Source: Pirellulaceae bacterium (lineage in GTDB: Bacteria; Planctomycetota; Planctomycetia; Pirellulales; Pirellulaceae). From it: a stretch of 41,007 bases of DNA. The translations under genes were made by a program, and so were the position numbers. Position 1 is the first letter of the stretch, and each line of letters starts with the position of its first letter. The stretch spans positions 1-41,007 of the forward strand of contig JALOQX010000057.1 of the NCBI GenBank assembly GCA_025459265.1. The letters run 5' to 3'. A model generated the notes under the pieces. The model searched no databases. It was not told where the DNA came from and was given only the letters and a program-made list of their open reading frames with translations. Positions 34,301-41,007 of this stretch are shown one piece after another.

Positions 34301-36224
34301 GCCGTCGGCGGACACGGTGGCGGCGGGTGACGCATCCGCGGGCCGCGTGATGTGTAAGACTGACGGCGACGTTGTTCCCGGGATCGGCATGCTGGTCTTC
34401 ACCCGTTCGACGGCGCCGGCTCCGCCGTTTGTCCCCGCGTCCGTGGGCGGGGCCGAACGAGCGCGAACCCCGCTGGAGATTGCCGGCCCGTCGGCGGAGG
34501 GCCTCCCCTTCGAGCTCGCCGGCGGGATCGACCCGCGCGATGTCGCGGCCGGATTGTTCTACCGCGGTCGCTGGCTGTCGGCCCCGCTGCCGACGCCGCA
34601 GCAGGTCCGCGCCGATGTCGTCATGTTTCGGCCGCGCCCGCGGCAGCCGGCCAAGATCACCGTACTCGGTCAGGCCGAGGACACGTCCTACATCATGTTC
34701 GTGCTCGATTGCTCCGGCAGCATGTCGTTCCCCGGCCAGCCCGCCGAAAACGGCACGCCCCGCACGCGTCTGCAGCAGGCGCAAGATGAGCTGCCACGGA
34801 TCGTCGAGTCGATCTGCACGACCTACCCCAAGGTTGAGCTGGGCTTGATTCTGTTCGGCCACCGCGCGGCGGAGGGAACCGCCGATGCGAAAACGGACGT
34901 GGAGACGGTGATTGACTTCGGCGTGCATCCGCGGCGCCCCGGCGATGCGGCGGACATCCGCGATGACTTCGCACGCCGCATCCAGCTGCTGCAGCCCAAT
35001 GGCGAAACGCCACTGTTTGTGAGCCTGATCGAAGCGATGGGGCGATTTCCCCGCAAGAGCCGGTCCGAACAGTGTCACGTGATCGTGCTGTCGGACGGCG
35101 TCGACCTGACCGGGACCGCGGCCCACACGCGTCTGGCAACGCAGCTGCGCGCGCGGATCGACGTGTTTGAGTACCAGCTGTCCCCGAAGGAGCGGGAGGA
35201 CGCCCGCATCCCCCCAGCGCAGCAACGCATGCAGGCCATCTGCGAGCAGAGTGGCGGACAGTACTTCGCGGATCTCACCAGCTGGTTCGACGCGATCAGC
35301 CGACTGCAGCAGCCGAAGCAGTTCACGGTGACGAGTGTCGCCGCGGCGGGCTGGCGTGCGGCGGCCAATCTGGGCGGTGTCGTGGAGGTCGAACCGGCGC
35401 AGCTTGCGGGCGACTTTCGCATCGCCGTCGAGGGTCCGGAGGCCGTCCCGGTGAAGCTCGAGGGGGGCGAGCAGCTCGTGCTCCAGTACGAGGCGAGCCA
35501 ATTGCGTTTCGCCGCCTGGCCCGAGGTGGACGACAAGGAACCGCTCCTGACGCTGGGCGGCCGTCAGCTCCGCCTCGCGGCACTCAGCCCGCGCCAGGAA
35601 GGAACCTCGCGCGTGTTCCGCGTGGCCTTGCGGGAATACGATCCGCTGACCCCCGGCCGCGCGAAGTTCACGCCGCGCCCCTCCGCCGTCTGGGCCGAAG
35701 TGGAAACCGACTCCCCGCGGGGAACCGCCGTCTATCCGGTACTGGATCTTGACTTTGAGCCGGACCATCCGGGACCTGTGCAATGCCTGACCGTGGCCGA
35801 TTGGCCGCCCGAGGTCGATCGCGCGCTAATCCGGCTCTGGCTCTCCTGGGATCCCCGCTCCCCAGCGTTTGTCCACAACGGCCCGGTCCCCTCGGACAGC
35901 ATCCGCCACGAACAGTCCACGTTTGCCTTCCGCCCGGACACCTCGGCCGATCCTCCGAAATTCATCGTGCAGCAGCAGCTGGACGCTGCCGCCGGCGTGG
36001 AGGACCTGTTTGCGTACCGCGTGGCGCTGGCCGCGCCGCGTGTGTCCCGCGTGGAACATCGGTACTACCGCGAACTGCGCAAGGCGGAGCATGTGTTCGT
36101 GTTTGAGCCCATGCCGGGCGCGAGTACACCCGAGCCGCCGCACGTGCAGATCACGGCCAAAACCGACTTCCTGCGGACCGCCGTGGACGAAAAACCGGTC
36201 CTGCTGCCCGTCTCCCTCCGCTGA
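31347..36224 (+). CDS. Giant single-pass protein with caspase-like and VWA domains
   Basis: The 1625-residue product has an Arg-rich cytoplasmic tail, one membrane segment (about 41-64) and a C-terminal part predicted outside. Residues about 70-320 are caspase-like: GVIVYLSGHGLVDDRGDACLL keeps the catalytic His (150, SGHG), but DKLVVLDVGKM (201-211) lacks the catalytic Cys. A long helical region (about 340-1000) follows. A von Willebrand factor A domain lies at about 1113-1310 with a full MIDAS: DCSGS (1121-1125), the Thr of NGETPLF and the Asp of LSDGVD, so it should bind a metal ion and a protein partner. The end is beta-rich. ATG 31347, after GGAGAGGAG, is preferred to a GTG at 31275. It shares its plan with the giant protein beside tssK, where the His is lost too. 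Role unknown; a trans-envelope T6SS part or surface-linked sensor is inferred. Confidence 0.82.
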   Translation: MPENPRDRSREPQADARRPDFRRRGPPPTATRHEPATSSWQVYFLGLLALVAAITLVLFVVWPFLQTPVPFVAVALHYHDWPLAPNSLAQEDLESFEQAFGNYKNVSFVRSEPTEFSVPWLARQLETTRPGGPRRLAKGRRGVIVYLSGHGLVDDRGDACLLVPGEPWAAYLQLDQESPARVRVADVLRTVCEAEPLRGVDKLVVLDVGKMEVNWSLGWLHNTFASAVRRAHEAAGDPHLAVLCATDDGQRAWTDLSLRGSVFGHFFRTGLRGAASGDDRTLMLRELHTYLEREVARWVDQRFGAQQGPVLAAAPDFDFPLAYAAPDDSPPPDPWQVNESIARSQPLWDKYAQLCAAARRTDGESSDTPSGQVPLPAWSEDARHFAAIQGRLVRYQELVMAGAAYRGDAEQLEAELDRELTATLRRLADGNTGQQAIVPLGSLAASEPVAGDQVAAAFGAWDALRAQPPAEGAGPPPLPPEARAAYDAACAFAYARARNELAAATDETWPANVARYLRFVEEQRDASAGPEPAELQLLQWGVRLLEGPRRAQALGRAMEVRHALESTTAVADPRVAYWLAARWDEMSAQVRTAEDRLFSAGDTAAELIPPWDALWAPDGGGQLAACRDLGDGLTRAHAARDLAWAWLPPLGVWLDARARVPHPLPDTPPTVRLAESWQAAVAAAHELDGMLLRSLRAPPAERAASAASVPPIAQQLTKSIDALLDEYNSECAALLRPGENPQWRAQMDAALRVVVPTAPRERRSELWRTFAATSSSTTPPRSSASQATSASTAASPDASAPALWGRHPALRLLTPDHAETSPPDGVVAAGIDAAGAEVRRLLRARNGSVQQAAARADEALSQTPLAEPDRVRLGWVEADALVRPAAALTWGDPAAVNPGVTLRAFDRYVQLLRFAQRRLDDFWGATPEPGGASPLFAASCAQLLTRADDVRRTLLARADHVRPYQQEVERRLLARKEARLDLAVAPSADTVAAGDASAGRVMCKTDGDVVPGIGMLVFTRSTAPAPPFVPASVGGAERARTPLEIAGPSAEGLPFELAGGIDPRDVAAGLFYRGRWLSAPLPTPQQVRADVVMFRPRPRQPAKITVLGQAEDTSYIMFVLDCSGSMSFPGQPAENGTPRTRLQQAQDELPRIVESICTTYPKVELGLILFGHRAAEGTADAKTDVETVIDFGVHPRRPGDAADIRDDFARRIQLLQPNGETPLFVSLIEAMGRFPRKSRSEQCHVIVLSDGVDLTGTAAHTRLATQLRARIDVFEYQLSPKEREDARIPPAQQRMQAICEQSGGQYFADLTSWFDAISRLQQPKQFTVTSVAAAGWRAAANLGGVVEVEPAQLAGDFRIAVEGPEAVPVKLEGGEQLVLQYEASQLRFAAWPEVDDKEPLLTLGGRQLRLAALSPRQEGTSRVFRVALREYDPLTPGRAKFTPRPSAVWAEVETDSPRGTAVYPVLDLDFEPDHPGPVQCLTVADWPPEVDRALIRLWLSWDPRSPAFVHNGPVPSDSIRHEQSTFAFRPDTSADPPKFIVQQQLDAAAGVEDLFAYRVALAAPRVSRVEHRYYRELRKAEHVFVFEPMPGASTPEPPHVQITAKTDFLRTAVDEKPVLLPVSLR

Positions 36225-36266
36225 CGGCACGCCCCGTTGGCAAGCCGCGCAAGCTTTGCCGCCTCA

Positions 36267-36291
36267 GGGCCGGGATCCTCAAGACCGGCCC
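36267..36291 (+). terminator. Terminator-like hairpin after the second giant gene
   Basis: GGGCCGG and CCGGCCC pair perfectly around 11 nt, 42 bp after the stop codon. No T-run follows. The same 7-bp stem with the same loop length, but a different loop sequence, lies after the hydrolase gene at 39443-39467. Confidence 0.5.
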
Positions 36292-36346
36292 CCATCGCGT
36301 CGAAACCGACAGAGAGGGGTAGTACTCCCGAGAGAGGAACCGCAGC

Positions 36347-37153
36347 ATGTCTCGTCGACCCGCTTCGCTGACCATCACTCTGGTGATCGTGTTTCTGCTG
36401 GGAGGTTCCCTGGGCCCGAGGAACCTGCCGCCGGCCCAGGCCGACCACGCGCTCACGCCACACAAGAAATCGCACGCCCTGGCTCACCTGCCCAAGGCGT
36501 CCGTGGGAAAGTGTCCACATTGCCAGGGGCACGGGCAACTGGTCGTCTGCACCATCACGGTGCCCACCTGGGTAAGCGAGACGAGACTCGAATCGAAGAT
36601 CATCAAGAAGTCCGTGGAACGCGAAGAGACGTACACCGCCTTTGAGCGTGTGCCCGTCACTCAGAAGTTCACCAAGGAATGCTGCTACCTTGACTGCGAC
36701 GTCAAGACGCAGCCGGTCGTCGACAAGCAGTGCCACATCGTCCAGAACCCGGTTGAGGTCACGCGCCACGTCAAGGTGCCCGAGACGCACCTCCAGACCG
36801 AGATGGTGTGCCGGGAAGTCTGCAATCCGGATGGCACGGTGACCGTGATTGAGGAGCCGTGCACGCGCGAAGTCACGGTGATGCGGGACGATGTGCAGGT
36901 CAGCACCTGCACCCGACCCCAGGTGGTCTTCGAAGAGACCAAACGCGATCTGACGTACTGCGTCAAGGTGCCGAAGAAGTACGAGATCCCGTGCACGGAA
37001 GAGACCGTCCACGAACTGCGTCCCGTCGAGAAGAAGCGGACGGTCGTCGTGTGCGTGCCGGAAGTGGTCAAGGAACCGGTCACGCGCACCGTGTGCAAGC
37101 TGATCCCGCAGACCGTCGTGTGCTGTGAGAAGTGCGCGCTGGGTCACCACTAG
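36347..37153 (+). CDS. Secreted Cys-rich protein with YTV-like strand repeats
   Basis: The 268-residue product begins with a signal sequence (residues about 1-33, ITLVIVFLLGGSLG core). CPHCQGHG, a zinc-ribbon-like CxxC motif, follows at about 56-63. The rest is a run of short beta-like units with Val, Thr, Pro and Cys, such as FERVPVTQKF, VEVTRHVKVPETHLQTEMVC and LTYCVKVPKKYEIPC. This pattern recalls the YTV repeats of planctomycete cell-surface proteins, which are thought to be cross-linked in the cell wall, but the match is only in style. GAGAGGAAC precedes the ATG. It lies downstream of the second giant gene and converges with the PilZ gene. Confidence 0.75.
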   Translation: MSRRPASLTITLVIVFLLGGSLGPRNLPPAQADHALTPHKKSHALAHLPKASVGKCPHCQGHGQLVVCTITVPTWVSETRLESKIIKKSVEREETYTAFERVPVTQKFTKECCYLDCDVKTQPVVDKQCHIVQNPVEVTRHVKVPETHLQTEMVCREVCNPDGTVTVIEEPCTREVTVMRDDVQVSTCTRPQVVFEETKRDLTYCVKVPKKYEIPCTEETVHELRPVEKKRTVVVCVPEVVKEPVTRTVCKLIPQTVVCCEKCALGHH

Positions 37154-37170
37154 TCGGCCCGACGCGACAG

Positions 37171-37836
37171 CTATTCCAGCAGTTCCTCGACGCGTTCGAC
37201 CGGGAATTGCCCGCCGCTGGCATACCAGCCGTCCCCGATCGGTTCGCAGCGGCGGATGTTCGCGCGGGCGACCAGGTTTTCGCCGGTCGACGCGGGGATA
37301 GACACGACCGTGCGTCCCAGGGGGATCGCGCCGCGATGCAGGAAGCTGATCCCTCCCTGCGAGATGTCACGGCAGATCGCCTCGCAGGTCGAGCCGTGCG
37401 CGTCCTCAAGCGTCACGGGGCGGCAGAACGGATAGCGGCGCTGCACGCGACGATGCAGCCCATCCGCCACGACGGCCGGCCACAGGCAGAGCGATTGCGG
37501 CGTCAGCGCGCACGCGTAATCGTTACCGCTGTTGTACCAGCGATCCGTGATCGGCACACACCACTGAGTCTGGCACTGGATTTCCAGGCCGCGTCCCAGC
37601 AGTGGCACGACAAGTGTGAACTGGCCGCCTGGGGCCAGGTGCGCGTCATGCAGCAGACCGATGCCCGTCCGCGAGACGTCCCGGCAGAACACAGTGTCCG
37701 CCACCGGCGCATCGCCCGTCCGTGCGATCCGCACGCGCCGGAAGAACGGCTTGCGACGCAGCACGCGGCGCTCATTCCGCTCCGCCATCGCCTCCTGCAG
37801 ACACTGCTCCATGACGCGGTCGATTTCGCACAACAT
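37171..37836 (-). CDS. Tandem PilZ-domain c-di-GMP-binding protein
   Basis: The 221-residue product has two PilZ domains. The first has RRVLR and DVSRTG (about residues 23-52), the second RRVQR and DISQGG (about 130-160). Each carries both c-di-GMP motifs, RxxxR and DxSxxG, so both should bind the messenger. There is no output domain, so it probably acts through a partner. The ATG at 37836 is chosen because AGGAGG lies ten bases upstream; a second ATG at 37863 is in frame. The start region forms a perfect hairpin. No diguanylate cyclase is in the window. A link with the T6SS is possible only by proximity. Confidence 0.88.
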   Translation of the reverse strand: MLCEIDRVMEQCLQEAMAERNERRVLRRKPFFRRVRIARTGDAPVADTVFCRDVSRTGIGLLHDAHLAPGGQFTLVVPLLGRGLEIQCQTQWCVPITDRWYNSGNDYACALTPQSLCLWPAVVADGLHRRVQRRYPFCRPVTLEDAHGSTCEAICRDISQGGISFLHRGAIPLGRTVVSIPASTGENLVARANIRRCEPIGDGWYASGGQFPVERVEELLE

Positions 37837-37863
37837 GTTTGTCTCGCCTCCTGAGACAAACAT
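37835..37863 (-). promoter_or_regulatory. Hairpin that presents the PilZ-gene ribosome binding site in its loop
   Basis: An 11-bp perfect inverted repeat (ATGTTTGTCTC / GAGACAAACAT) surrounds a 7-nt loop. In the minus-strand mRNA the loop reads AGGAGGC, the Shine-Dalgarno site, and the last two stem bases are the first two of the AUG start codon. Such a fold could control translation, or the DNA palindrome could be an operator. Confidence 0.65.
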
Positions 37864-38024
37864 AGAACAGTCCGCGCCGACAACGACGCCCCGGCGTGCC
37901 CCACCGGCGGAGATTGGTCCGCCGACCCGTTCCAGACGCCACAAGCCGCACAAGCGGCACGGCCGCCACCGGAACACGATGTCCGGACGAGTCACTCGTC
38001 ACTAGCGGGTGCGCCACCGCCGCT

Positions 38025-39311
38025 TCACACGATGTCTTCCCGGGTGGCGTCCCAGCGCACCTGGCGCCGCTGCCGATAGGCTTCGACGGACATCAAAAAC
38101 GTCGCCGTCTCGATGAAAGCCTCCTCAACGCCGCACTTGGGGACCCCACGGCTGCGCACACAATCGAAGAAGTCCTGCATGTGGCTCGGCTGCGCTGGCG
38201 TTTGCCCCTCGCGGTACTCCCGCGGGATCCTGTCGCCTTGCACGAAGCTCTCGGGTGTGATCGTGAACGTCGTCACGTCATGCGCGATCCCGTCGAACCG
38301 CAGCATGGCCTCTTTGCCACAGATTTCCACCGGCTGGCCCACGCTGGTATTCATGCTCGCGTCAAACGTCACCGTGCATCCGTGCGATTCGAAGTGATAC
38401 ACGGCGTTCCAGGTGTCGGGCACCTCCCGGCCATCGTGCAGCAACGCGTTCAGTCCGGTGCAGATGCACGCGTCGGGGATTCCATAGCCCAGCAGGTACT
38501 GGACAAAATCCAGTTCGTGCGACAGCAGATCACCCGCCTGACCGGTGCCGTAGTTCCAGTAGCAGCGCCAATGCCAGAAATGCTCTTCATTAAACGGAAT
38601 CTTGGGCGCCGAGCCGAGCCAGCGGTCCCAGTCCACGTCGCGGCGGACCTGCGCCGGATCCGGGCGGTCCCACTGACGGTAGTAGCCGTACCAGCGCCAG
38701 ATGTTGTGGCCCAGCGGCGTGTTACCATAGCGACCGGTGCGGACGAGCGTGACCGGGCCGAGCAATCCGCCTGCCAACAGCTCGCGCGCCTGCAGCGCGC
38801 ACGTGGCCTGGCGCGCCTGGTGCCCCAGCTGAAACACGACGCCCGCCTGCCGCACCGCCGCCCGCATCGCTTTGGCTTCGGCCACAGTGCGGGCCCAGCC
38901 CTTCTCACAGTAGATATCCTTGCCGGCCGCGGCCGCGTCGATGACCATCGGCGCGTGCCAGTGATCGGGCGTCGCAATGACCACGGCATCGACGCGCGGA
39001 TCCGCCAGCAGGTCGTGATAGTCGACGTACCGCCGGACGTCCGGGTTCTGGCTGCGCTGGACTCCCTTTTCCACGTGCGGCGCGTACACGTCGCACACGG
39101 CCACGACCTGGACGCCCGCGACGCCCACGACTTCGTTGATCAGATCGCCGCCCCGCGTGCCCAGGCCGATGCACCCCACGCCAATCGTCTCGCTCGGCGC
39201 CGCACCGGCCCACAGAGCCGCCGACGCGGCGGGCACGCTCAGCAAGGCCCCGGCCGTACAACCCGCGCTCTGGAGGAACGTCCGGCGACTCTCTCGCGGT
39301 ACTCGTTTCAT
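38025..39311 (-). CDS. Tat-exported Gfo/Idh/MocA family oxidoreductase
   Basis: The 428-residue product starts with a Tat signal (SRRTFLQSAGCTAGALLSVPAASA). The NAD(P)-binding Rossmann fold follows (GVGCIGLGTRGGDLINEV), then DAVVIATPDHWHAPMVIDAAAAGKDIYCEKG and the C-terminal substrate domain with YWNYGTGQAGDLLSHELDFVQYLLG. The TPDHWHA motif and Tat signal mark a subgroup that is very abundant in planctomycetes and thought to act on sugars or sugar derivatives outside the cytoplasm. The usual EKP is EKG here. Substrate unknown. The ribosome binding site is GAAAGG, nine bases before the ATG. Confidence 0.9.
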   Translation of the reverse strand: MKRVPRESRRTFLQSAGCTAGALLSVPAASAALWAGAAPSETIGVGCIGLGTRGGDLINEVVGVAGVQVVAVCDVYAPHVEKGVQRSQNPDVRRYVDYHDLLADPRVDAVVIATPDHWHAPMVIDAAAAGKDIYCEKGWARTVAEAKAMRAAVRQAGVVFQLGHQARQATCALQARELLAGGLLGPVTLVRTGRYGNTPLGHNIWRWYGYYRQWDRPDPAQVRRDVDWDRWLGSAPKIPFNEEHFWHWRCYWNYGTGQAGDLLSHELDFVQYLLGYGIPDACICTGLNALLHDGREVPDTWNAVYHFESHGCTVTFDASMNTSVGQPVEICGKEAMLRFDGIAHDVTTFTITPESFVQGDRIPREYREGQTPAQPSHMQDFFDCVRSRGVPKCGVEEAFIETATFLMSVEAYRQRRQVRWDATREDIV

Positions 39312-39368
39312 GTCCGTTGCCTTTCTCTAGGTGACTCGTGATCCCCAGCCGACAGCTTTGCGGCAGGA

Positions 39369-39384
39369 CGGACCTCCCGGTCCG
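39369..39384. terminator. Small hairpin between hydrolase and oxidoreductase genes
   Basis: CGGACC and GGTCCG pair around a 4-nt loop, 122 bp past the hydrolase stop on the minus strand. There is no T-run. It could end transcription from the hydrolase gene or be part of a repeated element. Confidence 0.35.
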
Positions 39385-39442
39385 CCCCGGAGTCTGCAGC
39401 TAGGGACTCATTCTGTCGACTGCGGCCCGCGGTGTCCACCAT

Positions 39443-39467
39443 GGGCCGGGCGTCCGTGGTCCGGCCC
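39443..39467 (-). terminator. Terminator-like hairpin after the hydrolase gene
   Basis: GGGCCGG and CCGGCCC pair around 11 nt, 38 bp past the minus-strand stop at 39506. The stem is identical to that at 36267-36291, and both lie about 40 bp after a stop codon. Confidence 0.5.
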
Positions 39468-39505
39468 GCCACCTTCACCGCTGCACCACAGCCTGCCGCC
39501 AGCTG

Positions 39506-40618
39506 TCACTGTGGCATGAGCACGGTATCGATCACACGATAGGTTTCCTCGCGGACAGCATCGGGGAAGTCGTGACCACAGTCCGGATGCCGCACGATGA
39601 GCCGCTCACTGTGCCCGAGCAGTTCGAACACCGTGCGGGCGGCGGTGACGCAGCGATCGACGCTGGTCGCCCGGAAATTGTCGTCATGCAGCGGAGCGTT
39701 GATGAACACCATGCGTGGAGCGATGGCCGCCAGCAGTTCGGGGAAGTCAAAGGGTATCTGCTTCAGCCGGCCCCGGTAATCGCTCAGGTGCGGCATGTAC
39801 CGCAACTGGCACCAGCCCTGACCGTAAAACCAGTTGCGTTCGGCGCCGTCGTAGTAATCCCCAAACGAATCGAACCCGCAACTGGTCACGACGACGCTGA
39901 TGCGCGGCTCGAAAACCGCCGTGAAAATCGCGTTGTGCCCACCCAGCGAGTGGCCGATCGCGGCGACGCCGCGCCCCAGCTCGACCCCCGGCGTCTGGCT
40001 CAGCACGTCAATGGCCCGGTGATTGTCCCACATCGCCTTCATCGTGCCGCTCAGGTAACCCAGCTGTTCGAGCGCTGGCCAGTACTTGGCCAGCAGGGGA
40101 TACGACGGTGCGATGGTGACATAGCCGCGCGCGGCCAGCTCCGCCGCATAGCTCCGCCCGGCGCGTCCGCCCAGCCCTACCACGACCTGGTGCCCCACCG
40201 CCTGATCCGTCGGGTGCAGACAGAGGGCCGCCGGGGCCGGTCGCGAGCCGGCCAGGACATCCTTCGGGATGCACAGATAGGCCGGCGTGCGGCAACCCGG
40301 ATCCGATTGATACGTGATCAGACGCCGCACGTAGCTCCCTGCATCGGCTTGCTCGACGATCTGCACATCCAGCGGAGTCTTGCTCTCCGCCGGCCACGTC
40401 CCCATCACCCGCTGCATACCGGCCACGATCTGGGCACGGCGCAGCTGCCACTGCTCGCCAGACGTCACCGGGTGCACCGCACCGTCTTCGCCGCGGAATT
40501 CCAGGAGCTGAAACGGGTCCAGCCGCGTCGGCTCGCTGGCGTTGCCGACCGCCAGGAGCAGCAGGACAAGGACGGCACTCACGAGCCCCGCACGAGCCGA
40601 CGTCATCGTGTTCCTCAT
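39506..40618 (-). CDS. Secreted alpha/beta hydrolase (esterase-like)
   Basis: The 370-residue product has a signal peptide (about 1-28, AGLVSAVLVLLLLAVGNAS). The catalytic serine is in GHSLGG (Ser 224), and a likely His is in PDCGHDFPDAVREE near the end; the acidic residue may be in NAPLHDDNF. The layout resembles acetylxylan-esterase-like and dienelactone-hydrolase-type enzymes that planctomycetes secrete in number, probably to remove ester groups from polysaccharides. Substrate unknown. Both ATG 40618 and ATG 40606 are possible; each has a purine-rich site upstream. Confidence 0.88.
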   Translation of the reverse strand: MRNTMTSARAGLVSAVLVLLLLAVGNASEPTRLDPFQLLEFRGEDGAVHPVTSGEQWQLRRAQIVAGMQRVMGTWPAESKTPLDVQIVEQADAGSYVRRLITYQSDPGCRTPAYLCIPKDVLAGSRPAPAALCLHPTDQAVGHQVVVGLGGRAGRSYAAELAARGYVTIAPSYPLLAKYWPALEQLGYLSGTMKAMWDNHRAIDVLSQTPGVELGRGVAAIGHSLGGHNAIFTAVFEPRISVVVTSCGFDSFGDYYDGAERNWFYGQGWCQLRYMPHLSDYRGRLKQIPFDFPELLAAIAPRMVFINAPLHDDNFRATSVDRCVTAARTVFELLGHSERLIVRHPDCGHDFPDAVREETYRVIDTVLMPQ

Positions 40619-40707
40619 CTCTATCCCCCGTGGAGGAGGCGGCTTTCGGCTCCCTCCCGATAGCCACCGTGTTCAGCTGACAATCTTCTTGCCATCGTCA
40701 CGCGCGC

Positions 40708-41007
40708 TCACCGGGCAGCTTTCTTCTGGCCTGCGGGGCGTTTGACTCGTTTCAATGTATAGACGGGGCTCGGACCTTCCACGACATTGCCCTTGATCGC
40801 CTTCCGCTTGAACGTGAGCGTGTCTCGGTCCACGTGTGTGAACAACGATTCGGCTGACGCCTCGTTGCCCTCGGCGTTCACGCCTTTCGTGACGACTGTG
40901 AGCGTCTTCGCCTGGGAGTCCAGCTGAATCGTACCCAGATGCACAATGCCAATGGAACTCATGCCTCCGACGACGATCTTCTTGTCGGCGCTGTTCCAGC
41001 CGATCAG
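40708..41007 (-). CDS. C-terminal part of a hypothetical protein cut by the window end
   Basis: The frame stays open from the stop at 40708 to the window edge, giving 100 residues (LIGWNSADKKIVVGGMSSIG, GTIQLDSQAKTLTVVTKGV, DRDTLTFKRKAIKGN). An ATG exists at 40962, but the coding look of the preceding 15 codons suggests the real start lies outside. The alternating polar and hydrophobic strands and the lysine-rich end suit a beta-barrel, calycin-like domain such as those on the C-termini of planctomycete SnoaL-type secreted proteins. The assignment is tentative. It reads towards the hydrolase gene. Confidence 0.65.
   Translation of the reverse strand: MIGWNSADKKIVVGGMSSIGIVHLGTIQLDSQAKTLTVVTKGVNAEGNEASAESLFTHVDRDTLTFKRKAIKGNVVEGPSPVYTLKRVKRPAGQKKAAR

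Noticed and set aside
33036..35783. A 915-residue minus-strand frame opposite the second giant gene
   Set aside because: It is antisense to a gene with a clear VWA domain and good start signals, and is Arg-rich without motifs.

Overview
This window is a nearly complete type VI secretion system (T6SS) locus with accessory genes. It most likely comes from a Planctomycetota genome. That assignment is inferred from the high GC content, a Tat-exported Gfo/Idh/MocA oxidoreductase with a TPDHWHA motif, cysteine-rich secreted proteins with YTV-like strands, giant membrane-anchored proteins with caspase-like and VWA domains, and a GC-rich interspersed repeat (ggctcggcaggagcc core). No rRNA, tRNA or integrase is visible.

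Layout, left to right. Positions 1-431 hold a palindromic, REP-like repeat array and no gene. At 457-1326 (minus) is an FHA protein. Divergent from it on the plus strand are a TssB-TssC fusion (1502-2980) and a small methyltransferase (3020-3514). A long minus-strand block follows, here listed against its transcription: PAAR, FHA, VgrG, Hcp, ClpV, TssG, TssF, TssE, TagJ, TssC2, TssC1, TssB, TssA, a FliA-type sigma factor, a small unknown protein, a short TssM-like protein, TssL and TssK (3652-25090). Several neighbours overlap by 4 bp, as expected of an operon. Breaks of 263 bp (before tssB) and 315 bp (before tagJ) suggest more than one transcript. From 25146 rightwards on the plus strand are a 1583-residue single-pass protein with a degenerate caspase-like domain, a secreted HEAT-like protein, a 1625-residue single-pass protein with a caspase-like and a VWA domain, and a secreted Cys-rich protein. 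The last part (37171-41007, minus) holds a tandem PilZ protein, an oxidoreductase, a secreted alpha/beta hydrolase and a gene cut by the window end.

How the genes fit together. Tube (Hcp), spike (VgrG, PAAR), sheath (TssB, TssC), baseplate (TssE, F, G, K, A) and recycling ATPase (ClpV) are all present. The membrane complex is abnormal. TssL is ordinary, but the TssM homologue stops just after its third membrane segment, has no P-loop and lacks the periplasmic domain, and no TssJ lipoprotein is seen. The two giant proteins beside tssK are predicted to place about 1,500 residues each outside the cytoplasmic membrane. They are the obvious candidates to replace the missing trans-envelope part. 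A dedicated sigma factor, three TssC-type proteins including a truncated TssB-TssC fusion, and two FHA proteins without a visible kinase are further departures from standard loci. No effector-immunity pair is recognisable, so effectors are probably encoded elsewhere.
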